The position numbers were made by a program, and so were the translations under genes. Source: Streptomyces sp. AC555_RSS877 (GTDB lineage Bacteria; Actinomycetota; Actinomycetes; Streptomycetales; Streptomycetaceae). From it: a DNA stretch of 64,000 nt. The notes below the pieces were generated by a model. That model was not told where the DNA came from and searched no databases. It was given only the letters and a program-made list of their open reading frames with translations. The stretch covers positions 1 to 64,000 of the forward strand of contig NZ_JAGMUK010000040.1 in NCBI RefSeq assembly GCF_019049245.1. The letters run 5' to 3'. This document shows positions 35,216 to 44,219 of this stretch, in pieces; positions within the stretch are counted from its first letter, which is position 1; each line of letters opens with the position of its first letter.

Positions 35216-36007
35216 TCACACCCCCGCCATCAGGTCGTCGCCCAGGTGCGCCAGCCGCTCGGCGACGGCGTCCGCCGTCGGAGCGTCCATCCGCCCCGCC
35301 AGCCGGCCGTCGGCGAGGAACAGCACGGAGTCGGCGTAGGAGGCGGCGACCGGGTCGTGCGTCACCATCACCACGGTCCGCCCGTGCACCCGTACCGCCT
35401 GCTGGAGCAGCCGCAGCACGTCCCGCGCGCTGCGCGTGTCCAGGGCGCCCGTGGGCTCGTCCGCGAAGATCACCCGGGGTTCGGCGACCAGCGCGCGGGC
35501 GATCGCCACACGCTGCCGCTGCCCGCCGGACAACTGGTCCGGGCGGTGGCCCAGGCGGTCGCCGAGGCCGACGGACGTCAGCACCTCGCGGGCCCGCTCA
35601 CGGTCCACCCGCCGCCCGGCGAGCCTGAGCGGCAGCACCGTGTTCTGGGCGACGGTCAGCGTGTCCAGCAGGTTGTACTGCTGGAACACGAACCCGATCC
35701 GGCCGCGCCGGAACCGCGTCAGCTCGGCCTCGCCGCCCCCGGTCAGCTCCGTGCCGTCCACCCGCACGATGCCGCTGTCCGGCACGTCAAGGCCGGCCGC
35801 GCACTGCAGCAGAGTCGACTTGCCGGAACCCGACGGCCCCATCACCGCGGTGAAGGTGCCGCGGCCGAGGGTGAGGGTGACCCCGTCCAGCGCGGTCACG
35901 GCGCTGTCGTCCGTCCCGTAGGTCTTGCTGACCTTGACCAGCCGCAGTGCTTCGGCGGCGGGTCCCGTGTCGTGCGTACGTCGCGAACCTGCGCGAAACA
36001 TCGTCAT
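35216..36007 (-). CDS. ABC transporter ATP-binding protein (LolD/MacB type)
   Basis: The 263-residue ATPase has Walker A GPSGSGKS (57-64), Q-loop VFQQYNLLDTLTV, signature LSGGQRQRVAIARAL, Walker B VIFADEPTGALD and the H-loop in MVTHD. The pattern VSKTYGTDDSAVTALDGVTL is typical of the MacB-like class. It starts at the ATG at 36007, next to GGAG, with a GTG at 36010 as an alternative. It powers the permease encoded just downstream. Confidence 0.88.
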   Translation of the reverse strand: MTMFRAGSRRTHDTGPAAEALRLVKVSKTYGTDDSAVTALDGVTLTLGRGTFTAVMGPSGSGKSTLLQCAAGLDVPDSGIVRVDGTELTGGGEAELTRFRRGRIGFVFQQYNLLDTLTVAQNTVLPLRLAGRRVDRERAREVLTSVGLGDRLGHRPDQLSGGQRQRVAIARALVAEPRVIFADEPTGALDTRSARDVLRLLQQAVRVHGRTVVMVTHDPVAASYADSVLFLADGRLAGRMDAPTADAVAERLAHLGDDLMAGV

Positions 36008-36228
36008 CACTCTCCGTCCGGCACGCCGTGTGCCTCGCTCACGAAGCTACGGAGAGGCCGGGCGGAGCACATGGGGCGCAGAACCCGTATCCGAGGGTGT
36101 ACTCAGCGACACCCAACGGCCCGATGCGCCAAGGTGGTCTCCCTGACGGACGGAACAGCCTGGCCCGCCGAGCCCCGGTCCACCGCGTGGGGCGGCTACG
36201 GCATCGTCCGGGGAGCCGGCAGGGCGGC

Positions 36229-36873
36229 TCAGGCCGTCACCAGCACCACCTCCAGGGTGCGCGGCCCGTGCACCCCCTCCACGCGGTCGAGTTCGATGTC
36301 GCTGGTGGCGGACGGCCCGGAGATCCACGTCAGCGGGCGGGTCGGGTCGAGCCGGTCGAGGGCCTGCGGCACCGACGAGACGACCTGATCGGGGACCCGT
36401 ACGACACAGACGTGGTGGTCGGGGACGAGCGTGATGCGGCGGCGGCCCTGGTCCGGGCTGCCGTCCAGCACGATCGTGCCGGTCTCGGCGACGGCCACCG
36501 CGCACGCGGTCACCACGCTGCCGATCCGGTCGAGTTCGTGCGGGGTGTTCTCCGCCCGGTCCGGGACCTGCTCGGCCTCGGCCGCGGACAGCCACTGCGC
36601 GTCCAGGCCCGCCGGTACCAGCACGGTCCTCGAGCCCCGCGCGGCCAGCATCCCGGCCAGGGCCGCCGGCAGGTCGGCGGCGGTGCAGCGGTGCACGACC
36701 GCCCGGTAGTCCGCCAGGTTCTCGGCCAGCAGATCCACCGTCTGCTCGACGCTCCGGGAGCCGTGCTCGCGCACATAGTCCCGGGAGAACGCCTGCTCGT
36801 ACGGCGTGTCGTCCTCAGGGACGTCCGTCAGTGCGCGCCGCACCCGGCCCAGGATCCGCTCCCTGCTGCTCAC
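36229..36873 (-). CDS. lutC: L-lactate oxidation subunit LutC (rhamnose locus)
   Basis: The 214-residue LUD-domain protein ends SGPSATSDIELDRVEGVHGPRTLEVV, nearly the same as the fucose-locus copy, while the N-terminal part is diverged. It closes the minus-strand operon rhaI-aldolase-rhaB-lutABC. The GTG start overlaps the lutB stop by 4 bases. It would help oxidise the L-lactate made from rhamnose-derived L-lactaldehyde. Confidence 0.85.
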   Translation of the reverse strand: MSSRERILGRVRRALTDVPEDDTPYEQAFSRDYVREHGSRSVEQTVDLLAENLADYRAVVHRCTAADLPAALAGMLAARGSRTVLVPAGLDAQWLSAAEAEQVPDRAENTPHELDRIGSVVTACAVAVAETGTIVLDGSPDQGRRRITLVPDHHVCVVRVPDQVVSSVPQALDRLDPTRPLTWISGPSATSDIELDRVEGVHGPRTLEVVLVTA

Positions 36874-38357
36874 TTCGCGGCCCCCTTGTCGCCGTTCCCG
36901 CCCTGCGTCCGCTGCCACCAGTCGCGGAACGGCTCCGCCGGTACCGGCGGCAGATCCCGCGTCCCGCTCCACGCGCGGCCGGGGCCCGGCAGTGTGCGCG
37001 GATGGAAGCGACGGGTCCGGGAGGCGAGCCGCTGGCCGGCGCGCAGTGTTCCCGGACGCCCGAACGCCCAGCGTGCCGCGCGCATCGCCGCCCGCTCGGC
37101 CGCATGCCCCTTCGCGGGCTTCAGCACCACCTTGTTGCCCTCCCGCGTCACCGGGCCGCCCTCGACGATCCGCTCCCGCAGATGCACCAGCACTTCGGGG
37201 ATGTCGATGGCGACCGGGCACACCTCGTAGCAGGCCCCGCACAGCGACGAGGCGTACGGCAGCGAGGCGTCGATCTCGCTCGCCGTGCCCCTCAGCTGAG
37301 GGCTGAGGATGGCCCCGATCGGGCCCGGGTAGACCGAGCCGTACGCGTGTCCGCCGGCCCGCTCGTACACCGGGCAGACGTTCAGGCACGCCGAGCAGCG
37401 GATGCAGCGCAGGGCCTGGCGGCCGACCTCGTCGGCGAGGGTGTCGGTGCGGCCGTTGTCGAGGAGGACCAGGTGGAAGGTCCGCGGGCCGTCCTCGTCG
37501 GTGGTGCCGGTCCACATCGAGGTGTACGGATTCATGCGCTCGGCCGTCGAGGAGCGGGGGAGGGTCTGGAGGAAGACCTCCAGGTCCCGCCAGGTCGGCA
37601 CGATCTTCTCGATGCCGACGACCGAGATGAGGGTGTCGGGCAGGGTCAGGCACATCCGCCCGTTGCCCTCGGACTCCACGACCACCAGCGTGCCGGTCTC
37701 GGCGACCACGAAGTTGGCGCCGGAGATCCCGACCTTGGCGCGCAGGAACTTCTCCCGCAGATGCAGCCGGGCGGCGTCGGCGAGTTCGGCGGGCGTGTCG
37801 GTGAGACCGTCGGGGGCCGGGCGGCCCCACTCACCCATCTCGCGCGCGAAGATGTCCCGGATCTCGCCCCGGTTGCGATGGATGGCCGGGACGAGGATGT
37901 GCGAGGGGCGGTCCTTGCCCAACTGCACGATCAGCTCGGCGAGATCGGTCTCGTAGGCGTGGATGCCCTCGGCTTCGAGCGCCTCGTTGAGTCCGATCTC
38001 CTGCGTCGCCATCGACTTGACCTTGACGACCTCCGACTCGCCGGTCTCCTTGACGAGGTCGGCGACGATCCGGTTGGCCTCGTCGGCGTCGGCCGCCCAG
38101 TGGACGATGCCGCCGGCCGCCGTGACCGACTCCTCCACCTGTACGAGGTACCGGTCGAGGTGGCGCAGGGTGTGGTCCTTGATCTGCTTGCCGGCCTCCC
38201 GCAGTTCGGCCCAGTCGGACACCTCCGCCACGGCGTTGGCCCGCTTGGTGCGGATGGTGTGCGTGGCGTGGCGCAGATTGCCCCGGAGGGTCTTGTTCCG
38301 CACCGCCTCGTGCGCGGCCTCGGGAAAGGCCGGCATCCCTACGAACGTGCCGCTCAT
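36870..38357 (-). CDS. lutB: L-lactate oxidation iron-sulfur protein LutB (rhamnose locus)
   Basis: The 495-residue product starts at an ATG after AGGAGGA. The LUD domain (VVKVKSMATQEIGLNEALEAEG, SGANFVVAETGT) is followed by two Fe-S motifs, CIRCSACLNVCP and CGACYEVCP, and a basic tail. It matches the fucose-locus LutB through most of its length. It overlaps both neighbours (lutA and lutC) by 4 bases. Confidence 0.87.
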   Translation of the reverse strand: MSGTFVGMPAFPEAAHEAVRNKTLRGNLRHATHTIRTKRANAVAEVSDWAELREAGKQIKDHTLRHLDRYLVQVEESVTAAGGIVHWAADADEANRIVADLVKETGESEVVKVKSMATQEIGLNEALEAEGIHAYETDLAELIVQLGKDRPSHILVPAIHRNRGEIRDIFAREMGEWGRPAPDGLTDTPAELADAARLHLREKFLRAKVGISGANFVVAETGTLVVVESEGNGRMCLTLPDTLISVVGIEKIVPTWRDLEVFLQTLPRSSTAERMNPYTSMWTGTTDEDGPRTFHLVLLDNGRTDTLADEVGRQALRCIRCSACLNVCPVYERAGGHAYGSVYPGPIGAILSPQLRGTASEIDASLPYASSLCGACYEVCPVAIDIPEVLVHLRERIVEGGPVTREGNKVVLKPAKGHAAERAAMRAARWAFGRPGTLRAGQRLASRTRRFHPRTLPGPGRAWSGTRDLPPVPAEPFRDWWQRTQGGNGDKGAAK

Positions 38358-39109
38358 ACCGCCGGTTCCTCCTCGGTGCTCGCCAGGATCTCCGCGATGT
38401 GCACCGGCCGCATGGCCGTGCGGAGCCGGGTCATCGTCCCGCCGATGTGCATCAGACAGGAGTTGTCGGCCGCGCACAGCACCTCGGCGCTCGTCGACTC
38501 GGCGTTGCGCACCTTGTCGGCACCCATGGCCGCGGAGACGTCGGCGTTCTTCAGCGCGAAGGTGCCGCCGAAGCCGCAGCACTCGTCGGCGCCCGGCAAC
38601 GCGACCAGGTCCAGCCCCTTCACGGCCTCCAGCAGCCGCTGGGGCCGCTCGCCGAGGCCCAGACTGCGCAGCCCGTGACAGGTCGGGTGGTAGGTCACCG
38701 TGTGCGGGTAGTACGCCCCGACGTCCGTCACCCCCAGCACGTCCACCAGGAACTCGGTGAGCTCGTACGTCTTCGGGATCACCGGCGCCAGGGTGGCGGA
38801 GAGCGTGTCCCCGCGCCCCTCGGCCCGGGCCCGCTCACCCATCCTGGGATACAGCTCCCGCACCATCGCCCCGCAGGACCCGGAAGGCGTCACGATCGCC
38901 TCGTAGTCCCGGAAGACATCGGAGAAATGCCGGGCCAGCGGTTCCGCCTCATGCCGGTACCCGGTGTTGTAGTGCGCCTGCCCGCAGCATGTCTGCGCCA
39001 TCGGGAAGTCGACCTCGACGCCCAGCCTGGTCAGCAGTTTCACCACGGCGCGCCCGGTGTCCGGATAGAGCGTGTCGTTGACACAGGTCAGGAACAGGGC
39101 GACACGCAT
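38354..39109 (-). CDS. lutA: L-lactate dehydrogenase complex subunit LutA (rhamnose locus)
   Basis: The 251-residue protein has the CCG-type Fe-S motifs TCCGQAHYNTGY, VTPSGSC, TYHPTCHGLR and DECCGFGG. It starts at an ATG with AAGGAG 5 bases upstream, 74 bases after the rhamnulokinase stop codon. No terminator is seen in that gap, so it probably belongs to the rhamnose operon. Confidence 0.87.
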   Translation of the reverse strand: MRVALFLTCVNDTLYPDTGRAVVKLLTRLGVEVDFPMAQTCCGQAHYNTGYRHEAEPLARHFSDVFRDYEAIVTPSGSCGAMVRELYPRMGERARAEGRGDTLSATLAPVIPKTYELTEFLVDVLGVTDVGAYYPHTVTYHPTCHGLRSLGLGERPQRLLEAVKGLDLVALPGADECCGFGGTFALKNADVSAAMGADKVRNAESTSAEVLCAADNSCLMHIGGTMTRLRTAMRPVHIAEILASTEEEPAV

Positions 39110-39183
39110 CGCGGCTCCTTGTGGTGGTCGGTCATCGGATGAGTGGAAGGGTAGTCCGGGGGCGCGGGGCCCGGGGAGTCCCC

Positions 39184-40632
39184 TCACCCCACGGCGAGCC
39201 GGGCCTGCGCCTCACGCCACCGTGCGGTGTCGCCCCGTGGTTCGTACCGCGTCAGCGGCTGGGTACGGACGAGCAGCCCGCGCATTCCCGCCAGGTCGCC
39301 GACGAGCCCGTGGGCCCGCGCCTGCACCAGGACGTTCCCGAGGGCCGCCGCCTCGGTCGGGCCGGCCACCACCGGCAGCCCGCAGGCGTCGGCGGTCAGC
39401 TGGCACAGCAGGGCGTTGCGGGTGCCGCCGCCGACGACGTACACGACGTCGACCGGGTGGCCGGCCAGCCGCTGCGCGTCCTCGACGGCCCGGCGATGGG
39501 CCAGGGCGAGGGAGTCGAGGATGCAGCGCGTGATCTCGGCGGGGGACCCGGGCACCGGCTGTCCCAAGACCCGGCACGCCTCGGCGATCCGCTCGGGCAT
39601 CCGGCCCGGCGCCAGGAACGCCGCGTCCCCCGCGTCCACCACGGACCGCAGCGCCGGCACCTTGGCCGCGTCCAGGAGCAGCGCCCCCAGATCGGGGTCG
39701 CCCCAGGCCCGTACGCACTCCTGGAGCAGCCACAGCCCCATGATGTTGCGCAGGTAGCGGACCGTGCCGTCCAGTCCCAGCTCGTTGGTGAAGTTCGCGG
39801 CGCGGCTCTCCTCCGTCAGCACCGGCGCGTCCAGCTCCAGGCCCGCCAGGGACCAGGTGCCGGTGCAGATGTAGGCGAACCGCTCGCCCCCGGCCGGCAC
39901 GGCCGCCACCGCGGACGCCGTGTCGTGCGAGCCGACCGCCGTCACCGGCACCGGCCCGCTCAGTCCGGTCTCCTCCAGCACGTCCGGCCGCAGCACGCCC
40001 GCTGCGTCCCCGGGCCGGCGCAGCGGCGCGAACAGGGAGAGGTCGATGCCGAGCCGGGAGGCGATGTCGTACGACCACTCGCGCGTGCGCGGGTCGATCA
40101 GCTGGGTCGTGGACGCGTTGGTCAGCTCGGTGCCCTGTTCGCCGGTCAGCCAGTAGGAGAGCAGGTCGGGAATGAGCAACAGCCGCCTGGCGTGCGCCAG
40201 TTGATCGGAGGAGCGGGCCGCGGTCAACTGGTAGAGGGTGTTGAAGGGGGCGTACTGCAAGCCGGTCGCCGCGTACAGCTCCTCGGCGGGCACGGTCGCC
40301 CACACCTTCTCCGCGACGCCCTCGGTCCGCGTGTCCCGGTAGTGCACGGGGTTGCCGAGCAGTGCCCCGTCGGCGTCGAGGAGGCCGTAGTCAACGGCCC
40401 AGCTGTCGATGCCGACGGAGTCGACCCGGCCGGCCGCCCGCAGCCCGTCGAGGACACCCCGGTACAGCCCGAGGATGTCCCAGCGCAGCCCTTCGGGCAC
40501 CCGGACCGGCCGGTTCGGGAAGCGGTGCGCCTCGGTCAGCTCCAGGCTGTCGGGGCCGACGCGGCCGACCATCACGCGCCCGCTGGACGCGCCGAGGTCG
40601 ACCGCGGCGTACGACTTCACGTTCGCGCTCAT
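39184..40632 (-). CDS. rhaB: L-rhamnulokinase
   Basis: The 482-residue FGGY-family kinase starts KSYAAVDLGASSGRVMVGRV (phosphate 1 loop), has VGIDSWAVDYGLLD, AVGSHDTASAVAAVP and CTGTWSLAGLELD, and ends with VYVVGGGTRNALLCQLTAD. It phosphorylates L-rhamnulose at C1. The start overlaps the stop of the upstream aldolase/dehydrogenase (ATGA). An Arg/Gln-rich reading of the same strand in another frame is a shadow. Confidence 0.9.
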   Translation of the reverse strand: MSANVKSYAAVDLGASSGRVMVGRVGPDSLELTEAHRFPNRPVRVPEGLRWDILGLYRGVLDGLRAAGRVDSVGIDSWAVDYGLLDADGALLGNPVHYRDTRTEGVAEKVWATVPAEELYAATGLQYAPFNTLYQLTAARSSDQLAHARRLLLIPDLLSYWLTGEQGTELTNASTTQLIDPRTREWSYDIASRLGIDLSLFAPLRRPGDAAGVLRPDVLEETGLSGPVPVTAVGSHDTASAVAAVPAGGERFAYICTGTWSLAGLELDAPVLTEESRAANFTNELGLDGTVRYLRNIMGLWLLQECVRAWGDPDLGALLLDAAKVPALRSVVDAGDAAFLAPGRMPERIAEACRVLGQPVPGSPAEITRCILDSLALAHRRAVEDAQRLAGHPVDVVYVVGGGTRNALLCQLTADACGLPVVAGPTEAAALGNVLVQARAHGLVGDLAGMRGLLVRTQPLTRYEPRGDTARWREAQARLAVG

Positions 40633-42668
40633 CGCAGGAAGGCGGCCGCGACGCCGGCGTCGACCGGGATGTGCAGGCCGGTGGTGTGCGTCAGCTCCCC
40701 GCCGGTCAACGCGAACACCGCGTTCGCGACGTGGTCGGGCAGGACCTCCCGCTTGAGGATGGTCCGCTGGGCGTAGTACTCGCCCAGCTTCTCCTCCGGC
40801 ACGCCGTACACGGCCGCCCGCTTCGCGCCCCAGCCGCCCGCGAAGATCCCGGAGCCGCGCACGACCCCGTCCGGGTTGACCCCGTTGACGCGGATGCCGT
40901 GCTCGCCCAGCTCGGCGGCCAGCAGCCGTACCTGGTGGGCCTGGTCGGCCTTGGTCGCGGAGTAGGCGATGTTGTTGGGTCCGGCGAAGACGGCGTTCTT
41001 CGACGCGATGTAGACGATGTCGCCGCCCAGCTCCTGCGCGATCATCACCCGGGCCGCCTCGCGGGAGACGAGGAAGGAACCGCGGGCCATGATGTCGTGC
41101 TGGAGGTCCCAGTCCTTCGCCGAGGTCTGCAGCAGCGGCTTGGAGATGGAGATGCCGGCGTTGTTGACCACCAGGTCGACCCCGCCGAAGGCCAGCGCCG
41201 CCGCCTTGAAGGCCGCGGCGATCTGCTCCTCGGACGTCACGTCCACCGTCACGGCGACGGCCTTGTCCGGACCGCCCAGCTCCTCGGCGACCTGAGACGC
41301 GTTCTCGGCGTTGAGGTCCGCGATCACGACACAGGCGCCCTCGGCGACCAGCCGCTCGGCGATCGCCTTCCCGATACCGCTGCCGGCGCCCGTGACGAGC
41401 GCGACGCGCGTCGCGAGCGGCTTGGGCTTCGGCATCCGCTGGAGCTTGGCCTCCTCCAGCGCCCAGTACTCGATGCGGAACTTCTCCGACTCCTCGATCG
41501 GCGCGTACGTCGAGACCGCCTCGGCCCCGCGCATCACGTTGATCGCGTTGACGTAGAACTCGCCGGCCACCCGCGCGGTCTGCTTGTCCTTGCCGAAGGA
41601 GAACATGCCCACGCCCGGTACCAGCACGATCGCCGGGTCGGCGCCGCGCATCGCGGGGGAGTCGGGCTCGGCGTGCCGCTGGTAGTAGGCGGCGTACTCC
41701 TCGCGGTACTCGGCGTGCAGCTCCTTGAGCCGGGCGATCGCCTCGTCGAGGGGAGCCGTCGGCGGCAGGTCCAGGACCAGCGGCCGGACCTTGGTCCGCA
41801 GGAAGTGGTCGGGGCAGGAGGTGCCGAGCGCGGCGAGCCGCGGGTGCTCGGCCGCGGCGAGGAAGTCGAGGACGACCTCGGCGTCGGTGAAGTGCCCGAC
41901 CTGCGGCCTGTCCTGGGAGGCGACGGCACGGACGTACGGCGCCAGGGCAGCGGCCCGCTCCCGCCGCTCGCCCTCGGGCAGCGCCCCGTACCCGTCGAGC
42001 GCCGGGCCGAACGGCTCGGGCCTGCCACGCTCGGCGAGGAACGCCTCCGCGGTCCGGATGATGTGCAGCGAGTTGCGCTCGCACTCCTCGGCGGTGTCTC
42101 CCCAGGCCGTGATCCCGTGTCCGCCGAGGACACAGCCGATCGCCTGCGGGTTGGCCTCCTTCACCGCCGCGATGTCCAGTCCGAGCTGGAAACCGGGCCG
42201 CCGCCACGGCACCCACACCACGGTGTCGCCGAAACACTCGGCCGTCAGCTTCTCGCCGTCCGCCGCACAGGCCAGCGCGATCCCGGAGTCCGGGTGCAGA
42301 TGGTCCACGTGCGCGGCCTCGACGAGCCCGTGCATCGCGGTGTCGATGGAGGGGGCGGCGCCGCCCTTGCCGTGCAGGCAGTAGTCGAACGCGGCGACCA
42401 TCTCGTCCTCGCGCTCGACGCCCGGATAGACGCCGGTGAGCGCGCGCAGCCGGTCCAGCCGCAGCACGGCCAGCCCGCCCTCGGTCAGCGTGCCGAGGTC
42501 ACCACCGGACCCCTTCACCCACATCAGCTCGACATCCCCGCCCGTCACGGGATCGGTGTCGGTGCCCTTGGCGGACGTGTTGCCGCCGGCGTAGTTGGTG
42601 TTGCGGGGATCAGCGCCGAGTCGGTGAGACCGGGCGAGGAGAGCGTCAGCTTCGGGGTGCGGAGCCAT
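40629..42668 (-). CDS. rhaD: Bifunctional rhamnulose-1-phosphate aldolase / L-lactaldehyde dehydrogenase
   Basis: The 679-residue fusion has an N-terminal class II aldolase domain (about 1-390; NTNYAGGNTSAKG, HVDHLHPDS as the zinc site) and a C-terminal SDR domain (about 425-679; VTGAGSGIGKAIAERL, NNAG, YSATKADQ). In the family (RhaE/W type), the aldolase splits L-rhamnulose-1-phosphate into DHAP and L-lactaldehyde and the SDR oxidises the aldehyde to L-lactate. The downstream lutABC genes then fit as the next step. The start ATG follows GGAAG. A 150-base gap separates it from rhaI. Confidence 0.88.
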   Translation of the reverse strand: MAPHPEADALLARSHRLGADPRNTNYAGGNTSAKGTDTDPVTGGDVELMWVKGSGGDLGTLTEGGLAVLRLDRLRALTGVYPGVEREDEMVAAFDYCLHGKGGAAPSIDTAMHGLVEAAHVDHLHPDSGIALACAADGEKLTAECFGDTVVWVPWRRPGFQLGLDIAAVKEANPQAIGCVLGGHGITAWGDTAEECERNSLHIIRTAEAFLAERGRPEPFGPALDGYGALPEGERRERAAALAPYVRAVASQDRPQVGHFTDAEVVLDFLAAAEHPRLAALGTSCPDHFLRTKVRPLVLDLPPTAPLDEAIARLKELHAEYREEYAAYYQRHAEPDSPAMRGADPAIVLVPGVGMFSFGKDKQTARVAGEFYVNAINVMRGAEAVSTYAPIEESEKFRIEYWALEEAKLQRMPKPKPLATRVALVTGAGSGIGKAIAERLVAEGACVVIADLNAENASQVAEELGGPDKAVAVTVDVTSEEQIAAAFKAAALAFGGVDLVVNNAGISISKPLLQTSAKDWDLQHDIMARGSFLVSREAARVMIAQELGGDIVYIASKNAVFAGPNNIAYSATKADQAHQVRLLAAELGEHGIRVNGVNPDGVVRGSGIFAGGWGAKRAAVYGVPEEKLGEYYAQRTILKREVLPDHVANAVFALTGGELTHTTGLHIPVDAGVAAAFLR

Positions 42669-42710
42669 GAACTTCCAGTCCTTACGTGAAAGAGGGTGAG
42701 TACGTTTCCC

Positions 42711-42782
42711 CAGGGGCGCGGGGCTTGATCGATATGCGGCTCCGCCGCGTGGGCGCGACCGGCCACATACGGCCCGCAGCCT
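42711..42782. repeat. Probable dispersed Streptomyces intergenic repeat
   Basis: The gap between rhaI and the aldolase gene contains GATATGCGGCTCCGCCGCGT, a small hairpin (GCGGC-TCC-GCCGC), followed by GGGCGCGACC and GCCCGCAGCC. I recall very similar blocks in many Streptomyces intergenic regions. The identification is from memory. It may form an mRNA structure within the operon that separates rhaI expression from the genes downstream. Confidence 0.45.
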
Positions 42783-42818
42783 GCAGCCGGCATTACCCGG
42801 CAGACGCAATGCAGCCGT

Positions 42819-43988
42819 TCACGCCCCCCAACCCGCCTGCTGTCCGCCGACCCGCTCCGCCACGATCTTCGCGGCCCACCCGGACCGCCGGTACGCGGCC
42901 ATCGGGTCGGGGTCGAGCCCCATCTCCTCGCGCATCTCGCGAAGCAACGGACGCACGTCCGTGTTGTACGCGTCCATGATCACCGCGTTCGCCTCCAGTA
43001 CGTCCCCCGACCGCTGCGCGGCATCCAGCGCCTCCCGGTCCACGAGCAGCGCCTTCGCCGTGGCCTCCTGGACGTTCATCACCGACCGGATGATCGCGGG
43101 GATCTTCGCCTCGATGTTGTGGCACTGGTCGAGCATGAACGCGACCTCGGGCGTGAACCCGCCCCCGCGGATCACCTCGTACATGATCCGGAACAGCTGG
43201 AAGGGATCCGCGGACCCCACCATCAGGTCGTCGTCCGCGTAGAACCGCGAGTTGAAGTCGAACGCGCCGAGCTTCCCCTCCCGCAGCAGCGTGGCGACGA
43301 TGAACTCGATGTTGGTCCCCGGGGCGTGGTGCCCGGTGTCGACGACCACCTGGGCCTTCTCGCCGAGCCTGAGGCAGTGGGCGTAGGCCGTACCCCAGTC
43401 CGGTACGTCGGTGTGGTAGAAGGCCGGCTCGAAGAACTTGTACTCCAGCAGCATCCGCTGGTCGTCGCCCAGCCGCCGGTACACCTCCGCCAGACCTTCC
43501 GCGAGCCGGTCCTGCCGCTCCCGGATGTCGTCCTGACCGGGGTAGTTCGTCCCGTCCGCGAACCACAGTTTCAGGTCCCGCGAACCGGTGGCGTCCATGA
43601 TGTCGACGCACTCCAGCAGGTGATCGAGCGCCTTGCGCCGCACCGCCGGGTCCGCGTGGCAGATGCTGCCCAGCTTGTAGGCGTCGTCCTGGAACGTGTT
43701 CGAGTTGATGGCGCCGAGCTTCACGCCTCGCTCCTCGGCGAACTTCGCCAGCTCTGGGTATCCGTCGGAGCCGTCCACCTTGTCCCAGGGAATGTGCAGA
43801 GCGACCGTCGGTGCCACGCCCGTGAACTCGTGCACCTTCGCGGCGTCGGCGAGCTTCTCCCATGGATCGCGGGGGACACCCGGTTGCGCGAACACCTTGA
43901 AACGCGTCCCCGAGTTCCCGTACGCCCACGACGGCGTCTCCACTGCCTGGGTCTTGAGAGCGGCCTTCACGGCGGCGAGTTCGGTCAC
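42819..43988 (-). CDS. rhaI: L-rhamnose isomerase
   Basis: The 389-residue TIM-barrel isomerase belongs to the Pseudomonas stutzeri-type L-rhamnose isomerases: ALHIPWDKVDG, LKLWFADGTNYPGQDD, a metal Glu in LLEYKFFEPAFYHTD, an Asp and His in VVVDTGHHAPGTNIE, and an Asp in AFDFNSRFYADDD. It converts L-rhamnose to L-rhamnulose. The start GTG was chosen for AGGAG 7 bases upstream; a TTG 66 bases earlier would add an unlikely extension. It is first in the minus-strand operon. Confidence 0.88.
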   Translation of the reverse strand: MTELAAVKAALKTQAVETPSWAYGNSGTRFKVFAQPGVPRDPWEKLADAAKVHEFTGVAPTVALHIPWDKVDGSDGYPELAKFAEERGVKLGAINSNTFQDDAYKLGSICHADPAVRRKALDHLLECVDIMDATGSRDLKLWFADGTNYPGQDDIRERQDRLAEGLAEVYRRLGDDQRMLLEYKFFEPAFYHTDVPDWGTAYAHCLRLGEKAQVVVDTGHHAPGTNIEFIVATLLREGKLGAFDFNSRFYADDDLMVGSADPFQLFRIMYEVIRGGGFTPEVAFMLDQCHNIEAKIPAIIRSVMNVQEATAKALLVDREALDAAQRSGDVLEANAVIMDAYNTDVRPLLREMREEMGLDPDPMAAYRRSGWAAKIVAERVGGQQAGWGA

Positions 43989-44041
43989 TTCGGGGCTCCT
44001 GTGACGTCGGGTCGGAAAGCCTTCTGAAAAGGGCTTCGTGA

Positions 44042-44089
44042 TGAAACGATTCAAAAGGCGAAGCTATGAGCCCCCTGAAGGGGTGTCAA
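44042..44089 (-). promoter_or_regulatory. rhaI promoter and LacI-type operator
   Basis: On the minus strand, TTGACA (44089-44084) and TAGCTT (44066-44061) are 17 bases apart. The near-palindrome TGAAACGATTCA (44042-44053) lies 7 bases past the -10 box, so it covers the start of transcription. The site has the CG centre typical of LacI-family regulators. Confidence 0.7.
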
Positions 44090-44138
44090 GCCCTGTGACC
44101 CAGACTTTTGCTCGTGACCACGCCGTGACCTACCCGTA

Positions 44139-44153
44139 TCGAAATGTTTTCGA
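44139..44153. promoter_or_regulatory. Third palindrome in the rha control region
   Basis: TCGAAATGTTTTCGA has two perfect 6-bp arms around TGT. It lies between the two divergent promoters and could be an activator or a second repressor site. It is weaker than the two TGAAA-type sites. Confidence 0.4.
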
Positions 44154-44163
44154 CACGGAACCA

Positions 44164-44219
44164 TTGACGTGACATGCGCTGCATGCCTAACGTCCCGGCA
44201 ACCGAGTTGAAACCTTTCA
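44164..44219 (+). promoter_or_regulatory. rha transport promoter and LacI-type operator
   Basis: TTGACG (44164-44169) and TAACGT (44188-44193) are 18 bases apart. The palindrome TGAAACCTTTCA (44208-44219) lies 14 bases past the -10 box, the mirror image of the arrangement at the rhaI promoter. The two operators have the form TGAAA..TTCA, so the same repressor should hold both transcripts. Confidence 0.65.

Noticed and set aside
39184..42237. A 1017-codon minus frame joining rhaB with upstream sequence.
   Set aside because: The region above 40632 in this frame is a shadow of the aldolase/dehydrogenase gene. The two overlap by 4 bases and are separate genes.
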